Part shown: positions 27,571-37,191 of the stretch, piece by piece
Layout: the number at the start of each line of letters is the position of its first letter
Numbering within the stretch: the stretch's first letter is position 1
NCBI RefSeq assembly: GCF_900605005.1
Contig: NZ_LR027558.1
Coordinates: forward strand, 1,421,244-1,485,243
Direction of reading: 5' to 3'
Source: Acidipropionibacterium timonense
GTDB lineage: Bacteria > Actinomycetota > Actinomycetes > Propionibacteriales > Propionibacteriaceae
Length of the DNA stretch: 64,000 nt
The notes under the pieces: model-generated
Told to the model about the DNA's origin: nothing
Databases searched by the model: none
The model's input: only the letters and a program-made list of their open reading frames with translations
Made by a program: the position numbers and the translations under genes

Positions 27571-28845
27571 ATGACACAGTTCGACGTCGTCGACCTCATC
27601 CGCTCCAAGCGTGACGGGGCGCGCCTCTCCCCTGCCCAGATCGACTGGCTCATCGACGCCTACACGCACGGCCGGGTGGCCGACGAACAGATGTCTGCGA
27701 TGGCCATGGCGGTCTTCTTCCGTGGCATGGACGACGACGAGCTGTCCCGGTGGACCGGCGCCATGATCGCCTCCGGCGAGCGGATGGACTTCTCGACGTT
27801 GAGCCGGCCCACCGTCGACAAGCACTCCACCGGCGGTGTCGGCGACAAGATCACGCTGCCACTGGCTCCCCTCGTCGCCGCCTGTGGGGCCGCGGTCCCG
27901 CAGCTGTCGGGGCGCGGACTGGGACACACCGGAGGGACCCTCGACAAGATGGAGGCCATCGCCGGCTGGAGGGCCGACCTCACCCACGACGAGATGCTCA
28001 CCCAGCTCGAGGAGGTCGGCGCCGTCATCTGCGCGGCCGGTCCCGGGCTGGCCCCGGCCGACAAGAAGCTCTACGCCCTGCGCGACGTCACCGGCACGGT
28101 CGAATCGATCCCGCTCATCGCCAGCTCGATCATGAGCAAGAAGATCGCCGAGGGCACCGGGGCCCTCGTCCTCGACGTCAAGACCGGGTCGGGGGCCTTC
28201 ATGAAGTCCCTCGACGACTCCCGCGAGCTGGCGCGCCGTCTCGTCGCCCTCGGCACGGCCGCCGGGGTCGCGACGACGGCTCTCATCACGCGGATGGACG
28301 TCCCTCTCGGCTACGCCTGCGGCAACGGCATCGAGATCGCCGAGGCCCTCGAGGTGTTGGCCGGACGCGGACCGGCCGACGTCGTCGAGCTCACCGTCGC
28401 CCTGGCCACGCAGATGGTCCGGGCCGCAGGGCTCGACGCCGACCCGGCCCAGGTCCTCGCCTCCGGACAGGCCATGGAGGTGTGGCGTCGCATGGTGGCC
28501 GCCCAGGGTGGCGACCCCGACGCCAAGCTCCCGGTGGCCCGGCACGGGCAGGACGTCATGGCCCCTCGCGGCGGCATCGTCACCGGGATCGACGCCATGT
28601 CGGTCGGCATCGCCGCCTGGCGACTGGGGGCCGGCCGGGCGCGCAAGGAGGATCCGGTGCAGGCCGGGGCCGGCGTCATGCTGCGTGTCCGCCCCGGTGA
28701 CGAGGTCATCGCCGGGCAACCGCTGGCGACCCTGCTCACCGACACCCCCGAGGCCATCGACCGGGCCCGGGAGGCCCTGGACGGAGCGTTCACCATCGGT
28801 GAGGAGTTCACGGCCTCACCGCTCGTCGTCGGGACGATCGGCTGA
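27571..28845 (+). CDS. deoA: Thymidine phosphorylase
   Basis: Splits thymidine (or deoxyuridine) with phosphate into the base and deoxyribose 1-phosphate. The 424-residue protein has the family signature SGRGLGHTGGTLDKMEAI near 111-128, the phosphate loop KHSTGGVGDK near 84-93, and the C-terminal lipoyl-like hammerhead domain. Some actinobacterial homologues act on several pyrimidine nucleosides. Leaderless start. No other deo or cdd gene is nearby. Confidence 0.93.
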   Translation: MTQFDVVDLIRSKRDGARLSPAQIDWLIDAYTHGRVADEQMSAMAMAVFFRGMDDDELSRWTGAMIASGERMDFSTLSRPTVDKHSTGGVGDKITLPLAPLVAACGAAVPQLSGRGLGHTGGTLDKMEAIAGWRADLTHDEMLTQLEEVGAVICAAGPGLAPADKKLYALRDVTGTVESIPLIASSIMSKKIAEGTGALVLDVKTGSGAFMKSLDDSRELARRLVALGTAAGVATTALITRMDVPLGYACGNGIEIAEALEVLAGRGPADVVELTVALATQMVRAAGLDADPAQVLASGQAMEVWRRMVAAQGGDPDAKLPVARHGQDVMAPRGGIVTGIDAMSVGIAAWRLGAGRARKEDPVQAGAGVMLRVRPGDEVIAGQPLATLLTDTPEAIDRAREALDGAFTIGEEFTASPLVVGTIG

Positions 28846-28876
28846 GCCGACCGGATCCCGGACACGGAGGACAGAC

Positions 28877-30367
28877 ATGAGTGCCCAGCCCCTCGCCGGT
28901 GCGTTCCTCTCGGACCCCCTCCTCCTGCGCCCCCGAGCCGGCGGGGTCGACGTCGTCTGGTTCACCTCCACGCCCGGCCGGAACCACACGGTCGTCCTGG
29001 CCGATGGGCGCACCGTCCCCGCCGACACCCTCACCCTGACGCGGATGGACGAGCCGGTGTTCCGCCACGTCGGGCACGTCGACGGCATCGCCGGCCGGAT
29101 CGGGTACCACGTCGTCTCGGACGGGCAGGCCTCCGGGCGGTTCAGCTTGGCCCCCGCCCCCGAGCCCGGCTCCCCGGTGCGTCTGCTCCTCACGAGCGAC
29201 CACCAGGCCAAACCCAACACTGCGGCCAACATCGAGCTGGCGGTGGCCACCGTCGGGCCGCTGGACGGCGTCGTCATGCCGGGCGACCTCGTCAACGACC
29301 CGGACAGGGCGTCGGACTGGTTCGGTCCGAGTGCCGGGTCCGTCGAGAATCGCGCCTTCCTACCGGTCGTCCAGGGCCGCGCGCGGGCCCTCGACACAGG
29401 CGGTCACCGGCGTCACGGGGCGGCGCTCGTCCAGTCGACGCCGTTGCTGCCGGCGATCGGCAACCACGAGGTCGCCGGCCGGTACGGGCCCTCGTCGTGT
29501 TCGACGACGTCCTACCGGCAGGTGACCGGGATGCCGCCGTGGTACGCCCTCACCGTGGGCGACGTCCACCTCATCACGCTCTTCTGCGCCCGGATGTGGC
29601 GTGGGATCGAGGCCGATCCCGACCCGGCCACCAGGACGGCGTCGAGCAGGTACCAGGAGGCGCGCTCGGTGCTGGACACCCCGGAACTCCAGGGCGGTGG
29701 ATGCTTCCTCCACGAGCCCATCGGCCCGGGATCGGCCCAGTGGGACTGGCTGGTGGCCGAACTCGACTCGCCGCAGCGCCGGGCGGCCAGGTACACCGTC
29801 GTCCAGCTGCACGAGGGGCCACACGGCCTGGGCGAGAACCTCACTCCCCCGTTCCGCGACCCGCGCCGCATCGAGGAGCGCGAGGACGGCCGGCTCGTCG
29901 GGGTGCGCTACGAGTACGACGCCGGCCGCAACCCCCTGCTCGACGACCTGGCCCCGCTGCTCGAGGACGCCGGGGTGCAGCTCGTCGTCAACGGACACTC
30001 ACATCTGTGGAACCGGTTCGTCGGGCGCAACGGCCGCACGCACTGGGTCGAGGGATCGAACACCGGCAACACGTACGGGGCGTACACGCGCGACAACGGG
30101 CAGCGCCGACACGTCCCGCCGGCCCCATGGCGCTCCGAGCTGTACCCCGCCCGGGACGACCCGGACGGCCTCGAACCTCAGGTGCCGAACGTCGCCCCGC
30201 TGCTCGACGACGCCGGCCGCCCACTGCCCTATGTCGCCAGCAACGACCACGTCGTCTTCCAGGTCCTCGACTCGGGCACCGGCGACCTCACGAGTTGGAT
30301 CGCCGACGTGCGCGACGAACACCCCGTCGCGCACGTCCTCGACCGGGTCAGCCTCACGGCGCAGTGA
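28877..30367 (+). CDS. Calcineurin-like metallophosphatase
   Basis: 496 residues without signal peptide or membrane segment. An N-terminal beta-rich domain of about 105 residues, resembling a fibronectin-like purple-acid-phosphatase domain, precedes the metallophosphoesterase core: SDHQ (about 114-117), GDLVND (about 137-142), GNHE (about 194-197), and the C-terminal GHSHLW. These supply the two-metal site. The substrate cannot be told. GGAGG lies 6 nt before the ATG; it follows deoA by 31 bp and may share its transcript. Confidence 0.8.
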   Translation: MSAQPLAGAFLSDPLLLRPRAGGVDVVWFTSTPGRNHTVVLADGRTVPADTLTLTRMDEPVFRHVGHVDGIAGRIGYHVVSDGQASGRFSLAPAPEPGSPVRLLLTSDHQAKPNTAANIELAVATVGPLDGVVMPGDLVNDPDRASDWFGPSAGSVENRAFLPVVQGRARALDTGGHRRHGAALVQSTPLLPAIGNHEVAGRYGPSSCSTTSYRQVTGMPPWYALTVGDVHLITLFCARMWRGIEADPDPATRTASSRYQEARSVLDTPELQGGGCFLHEPIGPGSAQWDWLVAELDSPQRRAARYTVVQLHEGPHGLGENLTPPFRDPRRIEEREDGRLVGVRYEYDAGRNPLLDDLAPLLEDAGVQLVVNGHSHLWNRFVGRNGRTHWVEGSNTGNTYGAYTRDNGQRRHVPPAPWRSELYPARDDPDGLEPQVPNVAPLLDDAGRPLPYVASNDHVVFQVLDSGTGDLTSWIADVRDEHPVAHVLDRVSLTAQ

Positions 30368-30385
30368 CCCGACCGCGGCCCGGCC

Positions 30386-31477
30386 TCAGCAGACCTGCTG
30401 CATCCAGCCGCGGGTGTCCTCGACCCGGCCGTACTGGAGGTCGAGCAGACGCTCACGGATCCGCAGGGTCGTCTCGCCGGTCTGCTCGTGCACCTCGAGG
30501 GTGCCGTCCTCGTCGACGAGGGAGCCGATCGGGGTGACGACGGCCGCCGTCCCACAGGCGAAGACCTCCGGGAACTGCCCGGACCGGATGCCGTCGTACA
30601 GCTCGGTGATCGACAGCCTGCGCTCGACCGGCGTCAGACCCAGGTCGGGGGCGACCGCGAGGATCGACTTGCGGGTGATGCCCGGCAGGATCGTCCCGCT
30701 GAGCTCAGGGGTGATGAGCTCGCCGTCCTTGCTCACGACCATGATGTTCATGCCACCGAGCTCCTCCACCCAGGTGCGCTCCGCGGCGTCGACGAAGAGG
30801 ACCTGCGAGCATCCCTTGGCGTAGGCCTCGACCTGCGCCTTGAGGGAGGCGGCGTAGTTGCCGCCGCACTTGGCCGCACCGGTTCCTCCGGGGGCGGTCC
30901 GCGAGTTGTGCCGCTCCACCCAGATGCGCACCGGCTTGATACCGCCGGCGAAGTAGGCGCCGACCGGGGAGGCGATGACGGTGTAGCGCACCCGCTTGGC
31001 CGGGGCGACGCCGAGGAAGTCCTCGTCGGCGATCATGAAGGGACGCAGGTACAGCGACTTCTCGCCGGCCTCCCCGGGATCGGGCACCCACCTCGAGTCG
31101 ACGTCGACGAGCTGGCGCACCGAGGTGACGAAGTCCTCGACGGGCAGTTGCGGCAGGGCGAGCCGATCGGCCGAGGAGGCCAACCGCTTGCCGTTCTCGT
31201 CGGGACGGAAGAGCCACACCGAGCCGTCGGCGTGGCGGTAGGCCTTGAGGCCCTCGAAGATCTCCTGGGCGTAGTGGAGGACGGCACCTCCGGGGTTGAC
31301 CGGGATGGGGCCGTAGTCGACGACCCGGTCGTCGGCCCAGCCGCCCTGCTGGGTCCACTCGGCCACGGCCATGTGGTCGCTGAAGACCTCTCCGAACCTG
31401 GGATCGGCGTGCTCGGCGGCGATCCGCTCGTCCGAGGACCAGTGGGGGGTTCCTGACGGTGCGAAGCTCAGACTCAT
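30386..31477 (-). CDS. ilvE: Branched-chain amino-acid aminotransferase
   Basis: Last step of valine, leucine and isoleucine synthesis, using glutamate as amino donor. The 363-residue class-IV PLP enzyme has EIFEGLKAYRHADG, the KCGGNYAASL segment with the PLP-contacting region, and the GTAAVVTPIG motif near the C-terminus. The start MSLSFAPSG lies 7 nt after TAGCGT (31490-31485), with no Shine-Dalgarno. Divergent from leuB with 90 bp between. Confidence 0.95.
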   Translation of the reverse strand: MSLSFAPSGTPHWSSDERIAAEHADPRFGEVFSDHMAVAEWTQQGGWADDRVVDYGPIPVNPGGAVLHYAQEIFEGLKAYRHADGSVWLFRPDENGKRLASSADRLALPQLPVEDFVTSVRQLVDVDSRWVPDPGEAGEKSLYLRPFMIADEDFLGVAPAKRVRYTVIASPVGAYFAGGIKPVRIWVERHNSRTAPGGTGAAKCGGNYAASLKAQVEAYAKGCSQVLFVDAAERTWVEELGGMNIMVVSKDGELITPELSGTILPGITRKSILAVAPDLGLTPVERRLSITELYDGIRSGQFPEVFACGTAAVVTPIGSLVDEDGTLEVHEQTGETTLRIRERLLDLQYGRVEDTRGWMQQVC

Positions 31478-31567
31478 GGGGGTCACGCTACACCGGTCGA
31501 ACCACCGTGATCCCACCGATCGGACGGTTCATGTCACATCGTGGAACCGGTCGGTAACCTTGCCGGC

Positions 31568-32635
31568 ATGACGAACGAGGCACCCCATCTGGCAGTCATC
31601 GGCGGCGACGGCATCGGCCCGGAGGTCACCGCCGAGGCCCTCAAGGTGCTGGCCGCCACCATCGGCGCCGATGGCTTCACGACGACGGACTTCGCCCTGG
31701 GGGCCGAGCACTGGAAGGCCACCGGGGAGGTGCTCCCCGACGAGACCCTCGAGCGGATCACGGCCTGCGATGCCATCGTCCTGGGGGCCGTCGGGGCCGC
31801 TCCCGGGTCCACCGAGGTGCCGTCGGGGCTGTTGGAGCGCGGGCTCCTGCTCAAGTTGAGGTTCGCCCTCGACCAGGGCGTCAACCTGCGTCCTTCGGTG
31901 TGGTACCCGGGCACCCCGACCCCCTTGTCCGATCGAGTGACCTCGGCCGGGCCCATCGACTTCGTCGTCGTCCGGGAGGGCACCGAGGGCCTCTACTGCG
32001 GCAACGGCGGGGCGATCCGTGTCGGGACGCCGCAGGAGATAGCCACCGAGGTGAGCATGAACACCGCCTTCGGGGTCGAGCGGGTGGTGCGCGACGCCTT
32101 CGCCCGGGCCCGGGCCCGACGCGGCCACCTCACCCTCGTCCACAAGCACAACGTCCTCGTCAACGCCGGGTCGCTGTGGCGTCGGGTGGTCGAGGAGGTC
32201 GGGGCGCAGTTCCCCGACGTCGAGCACGACTACCTCCACGTCGACGCGGTCACCATCGCCCTGGTCAAGGAACCGCAGCGGTTCGACGTCATCGTCACCG
32301 ACAACCTCTTCGGCGACATCATCACCGACCTCGCGGGGGCGGTCACCGGCGGCATCGGTCTGGCCCCCAGCGCGAACATCAACACGAGCGGGCAGTTCCC
32401 CTCGATGTTCGAGCCGGTGCACGGCTCGGCCCCCGACATCGCCGGCACCGGACGAGCCGACCCGACGGCGGCCATCTCGTCGATGGCGCTGCTGCTCGAC
32501 CACCTCGGCCGCACCGACGACGCCCAGCGCATCCGCGACGCAGTCGCGGCCGACGTCGCCGGACGCCCGGACGCGGCTCCCCGGTCCACGACGCAGATCG
32601 GGGACGCCATCGCGGCCCGGGTCGGGGCGGCCTGA
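31568..32635 (+). CDS. leuB: 3-isopropylmalate dehydrogenase
   Basis: NAD-dependent oxidative decarboxylation of 3-isopropylmalate in leucine synthesis. The 355-residue protein has [15 protein letters not shown], the [10 protein letters not shown] loop, [14 protein letters not shown] and [14 protein letters not shown]. The ATG at 31568 has TAACCT (31555-31560) 7 nt upstream; a GTG nine codons earlier is less likely. Some actinobacterial LeuB proteins also act on related 2-hydroxy acids. Confidence 0.95.
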   Translation: MTNEAPHLAVIGGDGIGPEVTAEALKVLAATIGADGFTTTDFALGAEHWKATGEVLPDETLERITACDAIVLGAVGAAPGSTEVPSGLLERGLLLKLRFALDQGVNLRPSVWYPGTPTPLSDRVTSAGPIDFVVVREGTEGLYCGNGGAIRVGTPQEIATEVSMNTAFGVERVVRDAFARARARRGHLTLVHKHNVLVNAGSLWRRVVEEVGAQFPDVEHDYLHVDAVTIALVKEPQRFDVIVTDNLFGDIITDLAGAVTGGIGLAPSANINTSGQFPSMFEPVHGSAPDIAGTGRADPTAAISSMALLLDHLGRTDDAQRIRDAVAADVAGRPDAAPRSTTQIGDAIAARVGAA

Positions 32636-32718
32636 GGCCCGGGCCCCCGGCCTGCCCGGACTGCGTCGGATCCGGCGAACAGCCGGGGTCAACGGCTCCG
32701 GGATGGAAGAATCACCCC

Positions 32719-33285
32719 ATGCTGCCACTTCCCGAGACCCCCGAGATCGTCACCCGGGCCCTGCACAACGCCCTCGAGATGGGCTACTTCACGACGACCC
32801 GCAACGAGACCGGCAGATTCCTCGCCACCATGGCCGGGTCGGTCCGCGGGCCCATCGGTGAGTGCGAGACCGGTTGCGGGGCCGGGGCGGCGTGGTTGCG
32901 GCTGGGAGCGCGGGCGCGCACCCGGGTCCACACCTACGAGTTCGACCACGAGCGGGTCGAGCGGGCACGGCAGATCCTCGACGGTCTCGACATCGACATC
33001 ATCGAGGGAGACTGGGACGACCTCATGGGGGTCGGCCCGTTCGGGCTGCTCTCGGTGCCCATCCGTGTGGCGCAGGCCAAGTCCGTCGAGCAGATCGTCC
33101 GGGCGGTGCACCGTGGCGGGATCATCGTCATCGACGACATGCCCCCCAGCCACGGCTTCCCGCCGCGGGACATCAACGGGGTGGTCGACCACACCCGATT
33201 GGCGTGGCTGTCGAATCCCAAGGTCAACTGCACCGAGATCCAGCTCGCCAGCGACATGGCGGCGATCGTCGCCTGCCGGCTCTGA
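32719..33285 (+). CDS. SAM-dependent O-methyltransferase-like protein
   Basis: 188 residues with a Rossmann-like methyltransferase plan: GECETGCGAGAAWLRLGA (motif I-like), an acidic end of beta 2 (YEFDHERVERAR), the DWDD segment, and GGIIVIDDMPPS, which matches the IVxDD metal-binding strand of class I O-methyltransferases. Motif I departs from the usual ExG pattern, so SAM use should be treated as probable. Follows leuB by 83 bp. AAGAAT lies 6 nt before the ATG. Substrate unknown. Confidence 0.65.
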   Translation: MLPLPETPEIVTRALHNALEMGYFTTTRNETGRFLATMAGSVRGPIGECETGCGAGAAWLRLGARARTRVHTYEFDHERVERARQILDGLDIDIIEGDWDDLMGVGPFGLLSVPIRVAQAKSVEQIVRAVHRGGIIVIDDMPPSHGFPPRDINGVVDHTRLAWLSNPKVNCTEIQLASDMAAIVACRL

Positions 33286-33322
33286 GGCCCTGCCGGGAGG
33301 TCGACGGCGCGGTAGTGCGGTA

Positions 33323-33404
33323 GCGGGTGGATTTCCGACCTGGGGAGCCCACAACGGGTGGTTTCACGTCCTGAACACCCGCTCGACGTCGAAAGTCCAC
33401 CCGC
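33323..33404. repeat. Nested inverted repeat in the ilvC downstream region
   Basis: Outer arms at 33323-33339 and 33388-33404 match at 15 of 17 positions; an inner imperfect pair (GGGTGGTTT near 33356-33364 and AACACCC at 33374-33380) sits inside. The whole 82-bp block folds into a two-tier stem. It is intergenic, between two converging genes, and looks like a repetitive extragenic palindrome or a structured RNA. Only one copy is in the window. Confidence 0.55.
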
Positions 33405-33416
33405 GGGCATGGATTC

Positions 33417-33444
33417 GGGGCCCCGATGCGCTCATCGGGGCCCC
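33417..33444 (-). terminator. Hairpin at the end of ilvBNC
   Basis: Perfect 12-bp arms (GGGGCCCCGATG and complement) around a 4-nt loop, 12 bp beyond the ilvC stop. No U-run on either side. Most likely the ilvBNC terminator, possibly acting in both directions. Confidence 0.65.
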
Positions 33445-33455
33445 GAACTCCTGTG

Positions 33456-34484
33456 TCAGCGGGCCGCCGTGCCCTCGGTGTAGTCGGCGTCCTTGGCCTC
33501 GAGCCAGGAGAACATCTTGCGCAGCTCCTTGCCGGTCGCCTCGATGGGGTGCTTGGCCTCGGCCTCGCGCATGGCCTTGAACTCCGGCGCACCGGCATCC
33601 TGGTCGGCGATGAAGCGGCGGGCGAAGGCACCGGACTGGATGTCGTCGAGCACCGCCTTCATGTTGTCCTTGACGTGCTGGTCGACGACCCGCGGCCCGG
33701 ACACGTAGTCGCCGTACTCGGCGGTGTCGGAGATGGACCAGCGCTGCTTCGAGATACCTCCCTCGATGATGAGGTCGACGATCATCTTCATCTCGTGGCA
33801 CACCTCGAAGTACGCCATCTCGGGCTGGTACCCGGCGTTCGTGAGGGTCTCGAAGCCGGCCTGGATGAGGTGCGACAGCCCGCCGCACAGCACGGCCTGC
33901 TCACCGAAGAGATCGGTCTCGGTCTCCTCCCGGAAGGTCGTCTCGATGGCCCCGGCACGAAGGCCGCCGAGGGCCTTGGCGTAGGACTTGGTGAGGTCCC
34001 AGGCCCGGCCGGAGGCGTCCTGCTCGACACACACGAGCACCGGCACGCCCCGGCCGTCGGCGTACTCGCGCCGGACGATGTGGCCCGGGCCCTTGGGGGC
34101 CACCATGCACACGTCGACCCCGGCGGGAGCCTTGATGTAGCCGAAGTGGACGTTGAAGCCGTGGGCGAAGAAGAGCGCGTCGCCATCCTTGACATGCGGG
34201 GCGATCTGCTCGGCATAGAGCTGACGCTGGTTCTGGTCGGGGGCCAGGACCATGATGACGTCGGCCTCCTCGCAGGCCTCCTCGATGCCCAGGACACGCA
34301 GCCCCTCGGCCTCGGCCTTGGCGATCGACGAGGACCCCTCGCGCAGTCCGACCCGCACGTCGACGCCGGAGTCGCGCAGGTTGAGCGCGTGGGCGTGACC
34401 CTGCGAGCCGTAGCCGATGATGGCGACCTGCCGGTCCTGGATGATCGACAGGTCGGCGTCGTCGTCGTAGTACATCGTGGCCAT
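33456..34484 (-). CDS. ilvC: Ketol-acid reductoisomerase
   Basis: Mg- and NAD(P)H-dependent conversion of acetolactate to dihydroxyisovalerate. The 342-residue class I enzyme has [13 protein letters not shown] with the nucleotide loop near 24-36, [22 protein letters not shown], and the C-terminal domain with the metal-binding [14 protein letters not shown] and [12 protein letters not shown] motifs. It follows ilvN by 36 bp with GAAGGAGA upstream. Third gene of the attenuated ilvBNC operon. Confidence 0.97.
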   Translation of the reverse strand: MATMYYDDDADLSIIQDRQVAIIGYGSQGHAHALNLRDSGVDVRVGLREGSSSIAKAEAEGLRVLGIEEACEEADVIMVLAPDQNQRQLYAEQIAPHVKDGDALFFAHGFNVHFGYIKAPAGVDVCMVAPKGPGHIVRREYADGRGVPVLVCVEQDASGRAWDLTKSYAKALGGLRAGAIETTFREETETDLFGEQAVLCGGLSHLIQAGFETLTNAGYQPEMAYFEVCHEMKMIVDLIIEGGISKQRWSISDTAEYGDYVSGPRVVDQHVKDNMKAVLDDIQSGAFARRFIADQDAGAPEFKAMREAEAKHPIEATGKELRKMFSWLEAKDADYTEGTAAR

Positions 34485-34520
34485 TGATCTGTTCTCCTTC
34501 TTGACGGGAATCGTGGGGCC

Positions 34521-35036
34521 TCAGCGCGGACGCCGGGACGGGGTGGATGAGAGGGCTGCGGCGCCCCGGTTGAGGGCGACCTGACCGGACTGGACGAGTT
34601 CGATGATGCCGAAGGGCTCGAGCATGCTCACGAGTGCCTCCAGCTTGTCACGTCCGCCGGTGACCTCGACGGTGACCGACTCCAGTGAGACATCGACCGC
34701 CTTGCCGCGGAACAGTCCGACGGTGTCGAGGATCTTCGAGCGGTTCTCGACGTCGGAGCGCACCTTGATGAGGAGCAGCTCGCGGGCGACCGCATTGGGT
34801 TCGAGCTCGACGATCTTGTGCACCTCGATGAGCTTGTTGAGCTGCTTGACGATCTGCTCGAGGGCCGGGTCGGAGTCGACGGTGAGGCCGATCGTCATCC
34901 GCGACTCGTCGGGATCGTCGGTGGGAGAGACGGTGAGCGACTCGATGTTGTAGCCGCGTCGGGCGAACAGTCCCGACACCCGGGTGAGGACGCCGGGCCG
35001 GTTCGTCACGAGGACCGAGAGGATGTGGTTGCTCAT
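34521..35036 (-). CDS. ilvN: Acetolactate synthase, small (regulatory) subunit
   Basis: Activates IlvB and confers valine feedback. 171 residues with an N-terminal ACT domain (HILSVLVTNRPGVLTRVSGLF) and a C-terminal ACT-like domain. Starts 3 bp after the ilvB stop. Length is normal for the short actinobacterial form. Confidence 0.96.
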   Translation of the reverse strand: MSNHILSVLVTNRPGVLTRVSGLFARRGYNIESLTVSPTDDPDESRMTIGLTVDSDPALEQIVKQLNKLIEVHKIVELEPNAVARELLLIKVRSDVENRSKILDTVGLFRGKAVDVSLESVTVEVTGGRDKLEALVSMLEPFGIIELVQSGQVALNRGAAALSSTPSRRPR

Positions 35037-35039
35037 GTC

Positions 35040-36929
35040 TCATGCCTCCTGCGCCGCCGCGGCGGCCTCGGACGTGTCGGCGGGCCCGGGCCTGCCGGAG
35101 GGGTCGGAACCGTCGGCGGGGTTCGCCGCCGGGACGTCGTCGCCGGAGGGACCCCAGTCGGGGGCCATGTCCTTCGCGATCCGGATGTCGTCGTTGCTCG
35201 CGCCGGCCGCGACCATGGGCCAGACCATGGCGTCACGCTGGACGACGAACTCGACGACGACGGGCCGGTCCTCGATGGCGTTGGCCCTGGCGATGACGTC
35301 GTCCACCTCGTCGGGGTCGGTGACGCGGAAGGCCGCGCACCCGAGGGCCTCGGCGAGCTTGACGAAGTCGGGGCACCGGTCCGAGTGCAGGGTGGTGTGG
35401 GAGTACCGCTCGTCGAAGAAGAGGTTCTGCCACTGCCGCACCATGCCCAGGACGCCGTTGTTGATGACGGCGATCTTCACCGGGATGTCGTTGAGGGCGC
35501 AGGTGACGAGCTCCTGGTTCGTCATCTGGAAGCAGCCGTCGCCGTCGATCCCCCAGACCATCGACTCGGGACGGCCCACCTTGGCTCCCATGGCGGCCGG
35601 CACGCAGTAGCCCATCGTCCCGGCGCCACCGGAGGTGAGCCAGTTGCGGGCCTTCTCGTGCGGCAGGAAGTGGGCGGCCCACATCTGGTGCTGGCCGACG
35701 CCGGTGACGAAGACGGCGTCGTCCGGGGCCAGGGCGCCGATCCGCTCGATGACCCACTGGGGCGACAGCCCCTCCTGGGAGGACGGGTCGTAGGTCGGCG
35801 CATAGGTGTGCTTCATGTGGGTGAGCAGCCGGACCCAGGGGCCCAGGTCGCGCAGCTCCTTGCCCTCGAGGGCTTCCCGGAGCCGGGCCAGGGTCTGCCT
35901 GGCATCACCGACGATGGGCACGTCGACAGCCCTGTTCTTGCCGATCTCCGCGGGGTCGACGTCGGCGTGGATGACCTTGGCACCGGGGGCGAAGGAGTCG
36001 AGATCGCCGGTGACCCGGTCGTCGAACCGGGTGCCGACGGCGATGAGGAGGTCGGCCCGCTGGAGGGCCCCGACGGCGGCGACGGCCCCGTGCATCCCGG
36101 GCATTCCCATGGCCAGGGGATGGGACTCGGGGAAGACGCCGCGGGCCATGAGGGTGGTGACGACCGGGATGCCGGTCTGCTCGACGAGGGCCGCCAGCTC
36201 CGCGGCGGCGTCGGCCTTGACGACGCCTCCACCGACGTAGAGCACCGGTCGGTGCGACCTGCCGATGAGGGTGGCCGCCTCCTTGATCTGGCGGGCGTGT
36301 GGCTTGGTCGTCGGCTTGTACCCGGGCAGGTCGTACTGCTTGGGCCAGACGAACGGGGCGACCTCGTTCTGGGCGTTCTTGGCGATGTCGACGAGGACCG
36401 GTCCGGGACGGCCGGTGGAGGCGATGTGGAACGCCTCGGCGATGGCCAGCGGGATCTCGGCGGCCCGCTTGATGAGGAAGTTGTGCTTGGTGATCGGCAT
36501 GGTGATGCCGCGGATGTCGGCCTCCTGGAACCCGTCGGTGCCGATCATCGAGGCCCCCACCTGACCGGTGATGGCGACCAACGGGACCGAGTCGAGGTAG
36601 GCGTCGTAGATCGGGGTGACGAGGTTCGTCGCCCCCGGGCCCGAGGTGGCCATGCACACACCCACCTTGCCGGTGGCGACGGCATAGCCCTCGGCGGCAT
36701 GGCCGGCGCCCTGCTCGTGCCGCACGAGGATGTGACGAACCTTCCGGGAGTCCATGAGGGGGTCGTAGGTCGGCATGATGGCTCCGCCGGGCAGCCCGAA
36801 GACAACCTCGACGCCGAGCTTCTCGAGACTCGCAATGATCATCTGCGCGCCGGTCATCATTCTGGGTTGTCGCGGATTGTCGGCCATCCCTGCTCCTGTT
36901 CCGTGTCGTCTCTCGTTCGTCATTGCCAT
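35040..36929 (-). CDS. ilvB: Acetolactate synthase, large (catalytic) subunit
   Basis: TPP- and FAD-dependent first common step of branched-chain amino-acid synthesis. The 629-residue protein has [12 protein letters not shown] at the start of the first TPP domain, the FAD-linked central domain, and the pyrophosphate-binding [12 protein letters not shown] motif near 485. The C-terminal 40 residues are a Pro/Asp/Ala-rich tail beyond the usual end. Two starts are possible: ATG 36929 (GGAGAAGG upstream) and ATG 36887 (CAGGAGCAGGG upstream). Confidence 0.96.
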   Translation of the reverse strand: MAMTNERRHGTGAGMADNPRQPRMMTGAQMIIASLEKLGVEVVFGLPGGAIMPTYDPLMDSRKVRHILVRHEQGAGHAAEGYAVATGKVGVCMATSGPGATNLVTPIYDAYLDSVPLVAITGQVGASMIGTDGFQEADIRGITMPITKHNFLIKRAAEIPLAIAEAFHIASTGRPGPVLVDIAKNAQNEVAPFVWPKQYDLPGYKPTTKPHARQIKEAATLIGRSHRPVLYVGGGVVKADAAAELAALVEQTGIPVVTTLMARGVFPESHPLAMGMPGMHGAVAAVGALQRADLLIAVGTRFDDRVTGDLDSFAPGAKVIHADVDPAEIGKNRAVDVPIVGDARQTLARLREALEGKELRDLGPWVRLLTHMKHTYAPTYDPSSQEGLSPQWVIERIGALAPDDAVFVTGVGQHQMWAAHFLPHEKARNWLTSGGAGTMGYCVPAAMGAKVGRPESMVWGIDGDGCFQMTNQELVTCALNDIPVKIAVINNGVLGMVRQWQNLFFDERYSHTTLHSDRCPDFVKLAEALGCAAFRVTDPDEVDDVIARANAIEDRPVVVEFVVQRDAMVWPMVAAGASNDDIRIAKDMAPDWGPSGDDVPAANPADGSDPSGRPGPADTSEAAAAAQEA

Positions 36930-37007
36930 GAGTTGCCGCCTTCTCCGGCCACCACGAGGTGGTGACCTGAAGCGCTGCTCGAGCGGTCCGGCGTCCTGAT
37001 CCCGTAC

Positions 37008-37068
37008 AAAGAAAAACCCCCGTTGCCTGAGGCATACGAGGGAGCGTCCTGACGAGAGTCGGGACGCT
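37008..37068 (-). promoter_or_regulatory. ilvB attenuator: pause hairpin and terminator
   Basis: On the minus strand, hairpin one (AGCGTCC at 37068-37062 with GGACGCT at 37049-37043) begins at the leader-peptide stop codon. Hairpin two (CCCTCGT at 37042-37036 with ACGGGGG at 37023-37017, plus an inner GCC/GGC) is followed by TTTTTCTTT, an intrinsic terminator. A ribosome stalled on the Leu-Leu-Val-Ile codons would cover the first arm of hairpin one. The antiterminator pairing is not obvious by eye and needs folding. Confidence 0.85.
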
Positions 37069-37108
37069 AGTCAATAACCAGAAGGTTGCTGGCGTGGGGG
37101 CCGTTCAT
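37067..37108 (-). CDS. ilvB leader peptide
   Basis: A 13-residue frame reads [13 protein letters not shown] and stops at TAG. The run Leu-Leu-Val-Ile is encoded CTT CTG GTT ATT; CTT, GTT and ATT are rarely used in this GC-rich genome, which would sharpen ribosome stalling when charged branched-chain tRNAs run short. The ATG falls 7 nt after the -10, so it is probably leaderless. A further in-frame ATG two codons upstream (37114) is possible. Confidence 0.85.
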   Translation of the reverse strand: MNGPHASNLLVID

Positions 37109-37115
37109 GGTCATG

Positions 37116-37144
37116 ATTCTTGACCACGAACCGCCCCACGTCAA
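37116..37144 (-). promoter_or_regulatory. ilvBNC promoter
   Basis: TTGACG (37144-37139) and AAGAAT (37121-37116) are separated by exactly 17 bp on the minus strand. The start site would fall on or next to the ATG of the leader peptide. This is the best -35/-10 pair I found in the window. Confidence 0.75.
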
Positions 37145-37191
37145 CAGATCTGGACAAACTTCCCACATCCTGAGACCGGCGCGGTGGCGGG

